Shown: positions 15,325-22,218 of the stretch, piece after piece
How positions within the stretch are numbered: the first letter of the stretch is position 1
How the letters are laid out: every line of letters begins with the position of its first letter
IMG/VR virus record: IMGVR_UViG_3300023216_001265
Coordinates: 1-34,456 of that record
Strand: one strand, 5' to 3'
DNA length: 34,456 bases
Origin: a virus
Translations under genes and position numbers: made by a program
Notes under the pieces: model-generated
The model's database searches: none
Seen by the model: only the letters and a program-made list of their open reading frames with translations
Told to the model about the DNA's origin: nothing

Positions 15325-15966
15325 CTACACTACTTCGTGAGTTCCATCAGGAAAGATGGCCTTTTTGGGGGTTTCCACCTCCACATCGCTATGGGCTCCC
15401 TCTTCCAGAATGTCATCTAAGAGGGTGTCTACGCTTTCTTCGGGCGCTTTGTCCATCTTCCGCTGAGGGGTGGTGGCCGTAGCGGGCACCTCGTTTTCAG
15501 CAGAGTCTTCCTCTCCGAACATTTCCTCAACCGGAGAAGGCCCGGTATCTTCCTCGTCGGAAGGGAACCACATTCCATAGCGTTCCACGTTTTCACGGAA
15601 GGCCATGATGTCAGGCTTGGCTACGCTGCACTTCAAGTCCCCGCTCTTGGGGTCTTCCTCACAGCGGCACGCCATCAACAAGTGATCAAGCAACGCTTCC
15701 CTCTGCTTAGAGGTAAGATCATGCTCCCAAACATCTGCGGCCAACTCCAATACGAATTTGAAGTCAGTTGCACCAATGGCATTCGCAATGGGGGCGACCT
15801 TTTTGGAAGTGCCGAGGGTGACACTTCCACCGCTCTTGCCAGCCTTTTCACGGAACACGACTATGATTTCATCTATGACCGCAGCAAGATCAGGATGATA
15901 CTGCCCAATCAAGCCGCACACCTGCTGATGAATCTCATCACTTGCCTTCCAATATTCGACCGCCAT
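15325..15966 (-). CDS. Degenerate phage metallopeptidase-like protein
   Basis: The 213-residue product follows the pattern of the putative phage metallopeptidase family: a strand with VTLGTSKKVAPIANAIG, then FVLELAADVW, then a helix and a YGMW near residue 130. At the zinc site, where family members have DHELxH, this protein reads ALLDHLLMAC: His95 stays but Glu96 is Leu and the second His is Ala99. The enzyme would be inactive. The C-terminal third is acidic and disordered (VETPKKAIFPDG). It lies between DnaX and primase with short gaps, which suggests a binding role in replication. My assignment is from memory of the family pattern. Confidence 0.5.
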   Translation of the reverse strand: MAVEYWKASDEIHQQVCGLIGQYHPDLAAVIDEIIVVFREKAGKSGGSVTLGTSKKVAPIANAIGATDFKFVLELAADVWEHDLTSKQREALLDHLLMACRCEEDPKSGDLKCSVAKPDIMAFRENVERYGMWFPSDEEDTGPSPVEEMFGEEDSAENEVPATATTPQRKMDKAPEESVDTLLDDILEEGAHSDVEVETPKKAIFPDGTHEVV

Positions 15967-15981
15967 TTCCTGTCTCCTTGA

Positions 15982-16710
15982 TTAGTATGAAAAGGGAAAA
16001 GCCCTTGTAAGAGCTTCCTTCCCTCCCTGCTCCCAAATTTCACCGGGATCTTTTCCACCCCGGTAGCGAACTACTTGACACCTTACTCCTACCCGTTCCA
16101 GACGCGCCGGAACCCCCGGAACCCACTTCCCACTTTTTTCATCCGTGAAGCCTGTGGCCTGTCGTCTGCCGGTTTCATCTTCATCAAAAGCTAAGTGAAC
16201 CATCGCCCCCGGAATCATGAATCGGCGTAAGAAGGACAAGTGCCGCTGAGTAAGGATGGCCCCCCCAGTAGAGAGGGCTACATCTTTGGTGGGGATGGCG
16301 TGGGAGAGAGCCAGATCAAACACCCCTTCCACCAACCACACATCACCTCCTTTCCATATCTTATGGAGAATGGAAGGAGTAAGGCCGCCGAATACAGGGT
16401 TCCATTTGGACGCGGGAAGATGATACTTCCGCACTCTCTTTTCACCAGCCCATTTACGGAATTCTACTCCCACCAATGCTCCCCGAGGGGACCACAAAGG
16501 AATAGCTAACCACCCCTTGAAATGATCTCCGCATCTCCCGAATTTACGGAAGTCTTCATCAGGAGCCTTCATGGAAGGAGGTTCCCACACCCCAATCTGC
16601 ATTTCCGATGCCAACGGAGAGGGGATTCCCCGCCCCAAGACGTACCCTTCGGCTTCTTCAGGGATATTCTGGGCGCATCCTAAGACGGCTTGGGTCAACC
16701 ACTCTCGCAT
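15982..16710 (-). CDS. DnaG-type primase TOPRIM domain, no N-terminal zinc finger
   Basis: The 242-residue protein has the RNA polymerase N-terminal subdomain signature WLAIPLWSPRGALVGVEFRK and KYHLP, then a TOPRIM domain: VWLVEGVFDLALSH with Glu128 and VHLAFDEDETGRRQA with Asp176 and Asp178. Primases make RNA primers for the lagging strand. The usual zinc-binding domain at the N-terminus and the helicase-binding domain at the C-terminus are absent, so it is a minimal catalytic core. ATG at 16710. It follows DnaX and the metallopeptidase-like gene in a near-continuous unit. Confidence 0.85.
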   Translation of the reverse strand: MREWLTQAVLGCAQNIPEEAEGYVLGRGIPSPLASEMQIGVWEPPSMKAPDEDFRKFGRCGDHFKGWLAIPLWSPRGALVGVEFRKWAGEKRVRKYHLPASKWNPVFGGLTPSILHKIWKGGDVWLVEGVFDLALSHAIPTKDVALSTGGAILTQRHLSFLRRFMIPGAMVHLAFDEDETGRRQATGFTDEKSGKWVPGVPARLERVGVRCQVVRYRGGKDPGEIWEQGGKEALTRAFPFSY

Positions 16711-16760
16711 AGAGTGGGATACCCGTTCAACGAGGGGTCAGCCCCCCTGCGTAGAACCCC

Positions 16761-17453
16761 TCAATCAGCCTGGGGTTGTCCAGCCGACCGAACACGATCC
16801 CAACTGATATTTTTCAAGCGGTAGGGGCGCAAGACCTTCGCCAACTCCCCTGTGTCGTTCGACAGGCCCGAGCCGCCCATCCCCCACAGGATGTTCTCCC
16901 TACCAGTGTAAAATCGGGGGTCTTCGACTGAAGCATTGTAGAGGCCATCACCATCCCCCCACGCCTTAAACATCTGCTTTTCACCTTTACTATCAATGCC
17001 CCAGAATCGGTATTCCCACTCCTTCCCGCCACCATTGACCTTATCGATGAATCGAATAATCTCGTTGAGACCAGCGGCCCGTTTGAGGGAAGCCCCATGA
17101 CCCTCAGCCGACCCCTTAGGGAGAGCAGCGGTCTTCCCTAAACCAGCGAGAAGATCCTTAACGTCTTGTTCAAGAGTGCGGTCATCACGCACGCTGCCGA
17201 GAACCTTGATGAGCCGGTCCAGTTCACGGGTCGTGAAACCCTCGTTCTTGAACATAAAGCGCAAAGCCTTCAGCCCTGCTTCTGCGCTCTCGGCTCCTTT
17301 GATAAATCTTGCGTATTCCTCAACCACGTCACGGCGGGATGCACCGGACTTATTGAGCCCAGCGAGAATGGCTTTACGTTCTTCTGATCCCGCTGGAAGG
17401 GTAGAAGCCAACCGAATCAGGGCTTTCCTATCTGTGGCAGTAAGAATCTTCAT
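16761..17453 (-). CDS. Protein with LIRLASxLPxGSxERK N-terminal module (copy 2)
   Basis: From ATG 17453 the product is 230 residues. It opens MKILTATDRKALIRLASTLP followed by AGSEERKAILAGLNKSG, nearly identical to the openings of the proteins at 9035 and 17463. The following region is helical (DVVEEYARFIKGAESAE), and a C-terminal globular part holds WEYRFWGIDSKGEKQMF and a Trp/Gly-rich end. No known domain. A TTG at 17456 would add one residue. It is adjacent to the other copies in a three-gene block. Confidence 0.7.
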   Translation of the reverse strand: MKILTATDRKALIRLASTLPAGSEERKAILAGLNKSGASRRDVVEEYARFIKGAESAEAGLKALRFMFKNEGFTTRELDRLIKVLGSVRDDRTLEQDVKDLLAGLGKTAALPKGSAEGHGASLKRAAGLNEIIRFIDKVNGGGKEWEYRFWGIDSKGEKQMFKAWGDGDGLYNASVEDPRFYTGRENILWGMGGSGLSNDTGELAKVLRPYRLKNISWDRVRSAGQPQAD

Positions 17454-17462
17454 CAAAGCCTC

Positions 17463-17798
17463 TTAGAGCATCTTCTTGAGTTCGGCCTTGATCGCCTTGG
17501 CCACCGGGCCCCGCCACGAACTGGCGTTCGCCAGGAAGTACGCGACGATGCTGGTGCCGCTGTCGTACCCGTAGTTATCATTGATGCTCCGCAGGTCGAA
17601 CATCGCCTCCAAGTAGGGCTTGGCGGCGTAGTTCACCTTTGATCCCCAGTCCAATCGGATGTCGTTGGCGATCTCGTGCAGAGGGCGTGCCGCCTGCTTA
17701 GGGATGCTCCCCAGGATTGTCTTACGTTCCTCTGATCCTGTAGGGAGAGAAGCTGCAAGTCGAATCAAGGCTTTACGGTCTGATGCTGTGAGGTTCAT
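17463..17798 (-). CDS. Protein with LIRLASxLPxGSxERK N-terminal module (copy 3)
   Basis: The 111-residue product begins MNLTASDRKALIRLAASLPT then GSEERKTILGSIPKQ, like copy 1. The C-terminal domain (LHEIANDIRLDWGSKVNYA, SIVAYFLANASS) is helical and not shared with the other copies. The DNA of that domain is visibly richer in G and C than the surrounding genes, which hints that it was acquired separately. Function unknown. The start ATG at 17798 is in line with the other copies. Confidence 0.7.
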   Translation of the reverse strand: MNLTASDRKALIRLAASLPTGSEERKTILGSIPKQAARPLHEIANDIRLDWGSKVNYAAKPYLEAMFDLRSINDNYGYDSGTSIVAYFLANASSWRGPVAKAIKAELKKML

Positions 17799-17835
17799 GG
17801 TAATGGTCCTGTGTCTGCCCTAAAGGATACAAAAG

Positions 17836-18714
17836 CTATTGGGAGAGAGTGGCGGCCACCCGAATAAGGGTTTTACGTTCATCACTTCCTTTCGGAAGAG
17901 CGACCGCAGCACGCAGAATGGGTTTCTTCGCCGGGGTTCGCGAAGCTAATCGAGCCGCCTTTTCTGGGTCCATGTCTACCGCACCTTTGGCCCACACACC
18001 CCAATCCGGGGTTAAGTGGACTTCCTTGGCCCCAACTACGGGAATATCCCACGCCCCCGTTTCCGGGTTCTCCCGCATAAACCACTTCATTCCTTGGTGT
18101 GGGTTGTAGCGAATCTGTACCCCGGTACGAGAACCGGCACGACCGGGAGGATCAGCAGTAACTAGTCGCCCAATAGGGGCCGCATGGACGGTCTTTTCAC
18201 CACCCTCAGCCTTGGATTGTCCTGATGCACCCACCACAAAGAGCGCATCTTTGAGAATCGCTCCAAAGACATGACCCAATGTCCGTCCTCCAATGGAGCG
18301 ACCGTTGGAAGGCTTTACAGACCAAGTTTTCAATCCATGTGCTTTTTTCTTATGGCCCAAGTTCAAATGAACGGCCACATTCTGACCGCTACGGGCAGTC
18401 ATAAAGGGGTAGGGGCTGTAAAGAAGGGCTTGTCGTTCTTCCTCTGAAATATCTCCTTTACGAGCGCGAGCGGCGAGGTCTTTATCCCGAGAAGCATCCC
18501 ACTTGCCTCCTAGGGCCACCTCTTCATCAAAAGACGGCCCCCTTGCTACCAGACGATGGCCTTCGACCTCAACATCCAATCCTCGGAAACTTCCCACTTC
18601 CCCATTGATGAGCAACGCTTGGCACAGGGCGCGGCGAGCCGGAGAACCCGCTTCCAAAGCGGAAGCTACCCGGATCAATTCTCTGCGGGTGTGGGTAGAA
18701 AATGAAGAAAGCAT
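17836..18714 (-). CDS. Protein with LIRVAS-type modules at both ends (copy 4)
   Basis: From ATG 18714 (GGAG ahead) the product is 292 residues. It opens MLSSFSTHTRRELIRVASAL then EAGSPARRALCQAL, a divergent form of the module. It closes AAVALPKGSDERKTLIRVAA ending TLSQ, a second copy in which the same elements appear in rotated order. Between them lies a domain with GRTLGHVFGAILKDALFVVGA and IRYNPHQGMKWF that I do not recognise. The frame to 18735 is longer but lacks a good start. The repeat at both ends of one protein is unusual. Confidence 0.7.
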   Translation of the reverse strand: MLSSFSTHTRRELIRVASALEAGSPARRALCQALLINGEVGSFRGLDVEVEGHRLVARGPSFDEEVALGGKWDASRDKDLAARARKGDISEEERQALLYSPYPFMTARSGQNVAVHLNLGHKKKAHGLKTWSVKPSNGRSIGGRTLGHVFGAILKDALFVVGASGQSKAEGGEKTVHAAPIGRLVTADPPGRAGSRTGVQIRYNPHQGMKWFMRENPETGAWDIPVVGAKEVHLTPDWGVWAKGAVDMDPEKAARLASRTPAKKPILRAAVALPKGSDERKTLIRVAATLSQ

Positions 18715-18762
18715 AAGAACTCCACAAGCACTCATCCGTGGGGGTCTATAAACGCCTTACCG

Positions 18763-19272
18763 TTATTGGGGGCAAAGGACGACAATGCCGCGTGCGGCAT
18801 TATGAATCACTGACGCTACACGCCCTTTTCCGAAGTCCAAAGTCGTACCCACGAAGTCTCGATCTGCGGGAAGAACCACCCCCCACCCAGCCGGAACCCA
18901 AGGGGTCGCTTTAGTCTTTATGCCCGCTAATTTTAGGGTGCTGCTCAACAATTCTACTTGTTGAAAACCATAGTAGGAAAGGTAATCTGAAGCAGCTTTG
19001 AATCCTTCTACAGTAGGGAGTGCAACATTCCCCCACCCCTCTTTCTTAGAACGAAGAACCACTGCTTCCACCAACTCCCTAAAAAGAGCGTCCGGGCCAA
19101 TTTCACGTACTGCGGCTCGCACACACCCGTTACCGTATGCCCGATTCACCCAAGTTACACTCTTGCTGCTTGTGACCAAATAAGGGGACACTTCTGGCGC
19201 AACGGGTACTTCCACCATCAATGGAGTACGCTCTTTCTGTGGGGTGAGGATAATGTGGGTCAGCGAAACCAT
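18763..19272 (-). CDS. Hypothetical protein
   Basis: From ATG 19272 the product is 169 residues, with an Arg/Glu-rich helix (FRELVEAVVLRSKKEGW) and a C-terminal GWGVVLPADRDFVGTTLDFG, then strands ending AARGIVVLCPQ. The alternating pattern suggests an alpha/beta fold. I do not recognise the family. It overlaps the gene at 19260 by 13 bases. Its neighbourhood is replication genes. Confidence 0.6.
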   Translation of the reverse strand: MVSLTHIILTPQKERTPLMVEVPVAPEVSPYLVTSSKSVTWVNRAYGNGCVRAAVREIGPDALFRELVEAVVLRSKKEGWGNVALPTVEGFKAASDYLSYYGFQQVELLSSTLKLAGIKTKATPWVPAGWGVVLPADRDFVGTTLDFGKGRVASVIHNAARGIVVLCPQ

Positions 19273-19688
19273 GCCCACCAACTTCGTGTCTTATCCACAG
19301 AGGTTTCCCCACTTTCCGCTTGGTGGGCGGCGTCAGCTAACTCATCCAGTAAATTACGAGCCACAGATGCTTTCTCCTCATCATCAGCCCACAACATAAC
19401 TCCACCCATACTCCCCACTAAAGTCCCATTGGGAATGAGGTCATTGGTTTTACGGATATCAGTATTATCCTCTAATACCCAGAGCAACGCCGCTACATCA
19501 GGATACCGCGCAGCTACTTCATGGAGAGGGGCGGTTTCAAAGAATTGACGCACGGTGTGCTTGACCCTTTTTACTTCCTCGGCATCCCACTTGCCTTCTT
19601 GACCAACGAAATGCTTTTCAAGCTCTCGTTTTACATGGCGAAATCGAGCCTGTTTGAGTTTTTGGGAGATTTCACCTCTCTCCTTCAT
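19260..19688 (-). CDS. Hypothetical protein
   Basis: The 142-residue protein is helical and charged (RFRHVKRELEKHFVGQEG, KRVKHTVRQFFETA) with a C-terminal Trp pair. No known motif, no membrane segment. ATG at 19688 overlaps the stop of the ABC-like gene by 4 bases. Its place between the ABC half and the 18763 gene suggests a role in the same process, unproven. Confidence 0.6.
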   Translation of the reverse strand: MKERGEISQKLKQARFRHVKRELEKHFVGQEGKWDAEEVKRVKHTVRQFFETAPLHEVAARYPDVAALLWVLEDNTDIRKTNDLIPNGTLVGSMGGVMLWADDEEKASVARNLLDELADAAHQAESGETSVDKTRSWWAWFR

Positions 19689-20335
19689 GTCCGAATTTCC
19701 CCGAATGTAGCAACACCTTCTTTCTTGTTGATGCGGTAAGCCTTGTTAGCGGCTTCTACAAGCACCGGACTATGGGTAACCGCCAAAATATCCAGATCCA
19801 TACGGTCAGCCAAAAGGGAAAGAAAGCGCCCCACGCGAGGGACATAATGTTCAGCCACGGCTCCGAGCGATTCATCGAGTAAGAGAAGAGGTCTTAATCC
19901 TCGCCGGAAAAGGACCACAATCCTCAACAGAACGGACTCAACAGTAGAAACCGACCCACCATAAGCATCGATACTGGAACCTTCTGTAAAGGTTCCATCA
20001 GGTTCTTTCTGAACGGTGAGAAGATCCACAGAAACGCGCCCACGTTTAACCTCCACTTCTGACCGCACAGAGAGGTCCAGATCATCAAAGATTGCCCTCA
20101 GTCCTTCGGTGAGAAGGTCTTGGGCATTCCGGGCGTTGTCTATCACCTCTTTATCAATGAGCACACGGAACAGATCCCCCACCCTTTCTAAGACTTCACT
20201 TTCAGCCTCAAGATCGAAGATGGTTGTCTGTGTCTCATTGACCCGAGCAAGAATAGCGTCACGCCGTCCTTGGGTGCGGTTCAAATCATCACGAATGGTG
20301 GCCCAATCAGATTGAATAGCGGTCAGGTTCTCCAC
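19685..20335 (-). CDS. C-terminal half of an SMC/Rad50-like ABC ATPase
   Basis: The 216-residue protein has a coiled-coil N-terminal segment, then DAYGGSVSTVESVLLRIV (residues 123-140; signature position), PLLLLDES (149-156; Walker B), a D-loop-like region and AVTHSPVL with His188 (H-loop). This is the C-terminal half of the head of SMC/Rad50/SbcC-type ATPases. The N-terminal half with Walker A (P-loop) is not in this protein and I did not find it in the window. It starts at GTG 20335 and overlaps the clamp gene by 13 bases. It may need a partner or be a remnant. The coiled-coil protein at 21471 lies on the other side of the clamp gene. Confidence 0.65.
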   Translation of the reverse strand: MENLTAIQSDWATIRDDLNRTQGRRDAILARVNETQTTIFDLEAESEVLERVGDLFRVLIDKEVIDNARNAQDLLTEGLRAIFDDLDLSVRSEVEVKRGRVSVDLLTVQKEPDGTFTEGSSIDAYGGSVSTVESVLLRIVVLFRRGLRPLLLLDESLGAVAEHYVPRVGRFLSLLADRMDLDILAVTHSPVLVEAANKAYRINKKEGVATFGEIRT

Positions 20336-21474
20336 ACAATCACCGAATAGTAGCGGTTTCCGTCATCGCCCTCGTCAGCATTACGGAAAGAAACAAAGCC
20401 GCCACGCCCTCGCTTATTGACCCCCAAACGGAGAGTGTCAAGATCAAAGGTAGCAGCGATCCCCTTCAAATAAGGATAATCAACCACAAACCCTTCCTCA
20501 AACAATTCTCCATTCTCTACATTGTTGGTGGTGAGAATGTATTCATCCTCACCACCGGCTTCTGAAGGCATCGACAATACGAGAGAGTTGTCTACATAAC
20601 GAACACGCACACTCTCATGGTTCTTGGGAGCCGATGCAGAAAGTACAGCCAAGGCATTGGTGAATTCTTCGACATCAAGATCGAACATGGCCTCATCAGC
20701 ACTGTTCCGATCCACTTGAAGGATGGGAAACTCCGACATGGGCCGCGAGATCCCGACATAGGCCCCATCAGCGCGAACGAGGATGGCACACGCCCCACCC
20801 CCATCATCGGGAGAGCGTTCAGCAGACTGCACCTCTATTTCCTGCGCCGTGGTTTCTTTCAAAGAAAGAAAGCGCATGATGTTTCCCACCTCCTTACCGG
20901 GAAGACGCATATTCAGATTAGGCAACGTGGGAATTTCCACTGAAGAGAGTGCCCTGCGATCTGTGGCCCACAACACACCATCAATGGCTTCCACCTGACA
21001 GAGTTCAGGTTTGGTCGTGTCATCGGCAGACACGAACCATCGAGCCAAGCTCAACGCTCTACACAATGAGGAAGGGGCTACTGAACCCGTGCTTTTCGCT
21101 TCTCTTACCAAACCATCCCAGAAAGGGAACTTAGAGGGGTCCAACGAACGGAACCGAATCTTGTTCTTAGGGCCTTTGGCTGAAACACTCCCCTCACCGT
21201 CAGAGTGCAACACTAATGAGCCACTTCCGACTCCTGACACCCATTTGTCCAGCCGCCACGCTTCAATAGTAAACGAGTCCCCGTCTTCCCCTTCCACCTC
21301 ACACTCCATGGGGACCGCAGAGAAGATGCGCTGGTTGTAGGAAAGGATTTCCACATTCCCACCCCGCACCCTGAAAAGATAGTGGGTGGAAAGATCGTTT
21401 CCTCCTGAGCCAACCGTAATGGTTGATACTTGGAGAGCGGATTCCAAAACGGTTTTGGGGACGGTGACCTTCAT
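20323..21474 (-). CDS. dnaN: DNA polymerase III beta sliding clamp
   Basis: The 383-residue protein has the length and pattern of the bacterial beta clamp: start MKVTVPKTVLESALQVSTIT, middle segment LARWFVSADDTTKPELC, then VLWATDRRALSSVEIP and a final RYYSVIVWRT, which takes the place of the usual 'YVIMPMRL' end. The ring encircles DNA and gives the polymerase its processivity. The C-terminal end differs from host DnaN. It overlaps the ABC-like gene by 13 bases and the coiled-coil gene by 4. It matches DnaX at 13846 as a clamp and loader pair. Confidence 0.85.
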   Translation of the reverse strand: MKVTVPKTVLESALQVSTITVGSGGNDLSTHYLFRVRGGNVEILSYNQRIFSAVPMECEVEGEDGDSFTIEAWRLDKWVSGVGSGSLVLHSDGEGSVSAKGPKNKIRFRSLDPSKFPFWDGLVREAKSTGSVAPSSLCRALSLARWFVSADDTTKPELCQVEAIDGVLWATDRRALSSVEIPTLPNLNMRLPGKEVGNIMRFLSLKETTAQEIEVQSAERSPDDGGGACAILVRADGAYVGISRPMSEFPILQVDRNSADEAMFDLDVEEFTNALAVLSASAPKNHESVRVRYVDNSLVLSMPSEAGGEDEYILTTNNVENGELFEEGFVVDYPYLKGIAATFDLDTLRLGVNKRGRGGFVSFRNADEGDDGNRYYSVIVWRT

Positions 21475-21749
21475 GCGGGGTTCTCCATATAGGGGGCCAG
21501 GGATTCGCGTGCTGCTTTTACATCACGTTCTAATTTTTCGACTTCACCCACATAAGCGGTACGGAGGTCAGCGACAGTTTTATCCAAGGTTGCCGGATCA
21601 AGCCCACGCTCCTTGATTTCATCTTCAACTTCTTGGAGGGCCTTTTCAGCCGCTTCTTTACGCCCCTCAATACGCTGGGCATCTCGTGCAAGTTGATCAC
21701 GAGTCTCCACAGCAATCTTCAAGCGAGCTTCAAGGTCTTCCACGGCCAC
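21471..21749 (-). CDS. Coiled-coil protein
   Basis: This 92-residue protein is nearly all coiled coil, with Glu, Lys, Ala and Leu in heptad-like spacing (KEAAEKALQEVEDEIKERG). It could be the arm or partner of the ABC-ATPase half at 19685, with the clamp gene between them. The ORF starts at GTG 21749, but GGAGG sits directly next to it, so GTG 21743 may be the real start. No enzymatic motif. Confidence 0.6.
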   Translation of the reverse strand: MAVEDLEARLKIAVETRDQLARDAQRIEGRKEAAEKALQEVEDEIKERGLDPATLDKTVADLRTAYVGEVEKLERDVKAARESLAPYMENPA

Positions 21750-21778
21750 CTCCGGTTAGGAAAGTGATACCCGTTAGG

Positions 21779-22207
21779 TCAGACCATTGACCCCCCCGAA
21801 GGGGCATCGTCTTGATCCGGTGCTTCAGGATCAGGAAGCTCTGCTTTTGGAGCCTTCAGATACTTGACCCACCCATACCGAGAACGGGTAGCCAAATAGT
21901 CTTTGTCATCTTCGTTGCCATAGGCTTCCCGCTCAAACCAGATTTCGCGGTAGGCTTTAGATCCGCTTCGGTAAACCACCAACTGGATCAGCCAAGAGAT
22001 CGCATAGAGCAAGAGAAACCCAACGATCAGCAGTTCTAAATACTGCTGGAAATGGATGGTTTCATGGCGTTTGGTCTTTTCACTCATCTCCCCACGGCTG
22101 AATACCCAGAAACCGAGGGAGATAGCCCCGATGTTGATGGGGGAGACATGGGAGAGCCACACCGGGATACGGCTATTTTCGACAAATACGGGCTTCCAAT
22201 TCTTCAT
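21779..22207 (-). CDS. Membrane protein with HExxH motif
   Basis: The 142-residue protein has KRHETIHFQQ at about residues 47-54 (HExxH with His48, Glu49, His52), a long membrane segment LLIVGFLLLYAISWLIQLVV at about 59-78, then FEREAYGNED whose Glu92 or Glu94 could be the third zinc ligand. That arrangement is typical of small gluzincin-like membrane proteins seen in phages and bacteria. A first hydrophobic stretch is at 22-36. The acidic tail (PDPEAPDQDD) is probably cytoplasmic. I do not know its substrate. Start at ATG 22207. Confidence 0.6.
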   Translation of the reverse strand: MKNWKPVFVENSRIPVWLSHVSPINIGAISLGFWVFSRGEMSEKTKRHETIHFQQYLELLIVGFLLLYAISWLIQLVVYRSGSKAYREIWFEREAYGNEDDKDYLATRSRYGWVKYLKAPKAELPDPEAPDQDDAPSGGSMV

Positions 22208-22218
22208 GCCCTACCCAC

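Noticed and set aside
16732-16762. Inverted repeat GAGGGGT ... ACCCCTC after the copy 2 gene.
   Set aside because: Only a 7-bp stem with a 17-base loop and no T-run; it is no terminator and could be chance.
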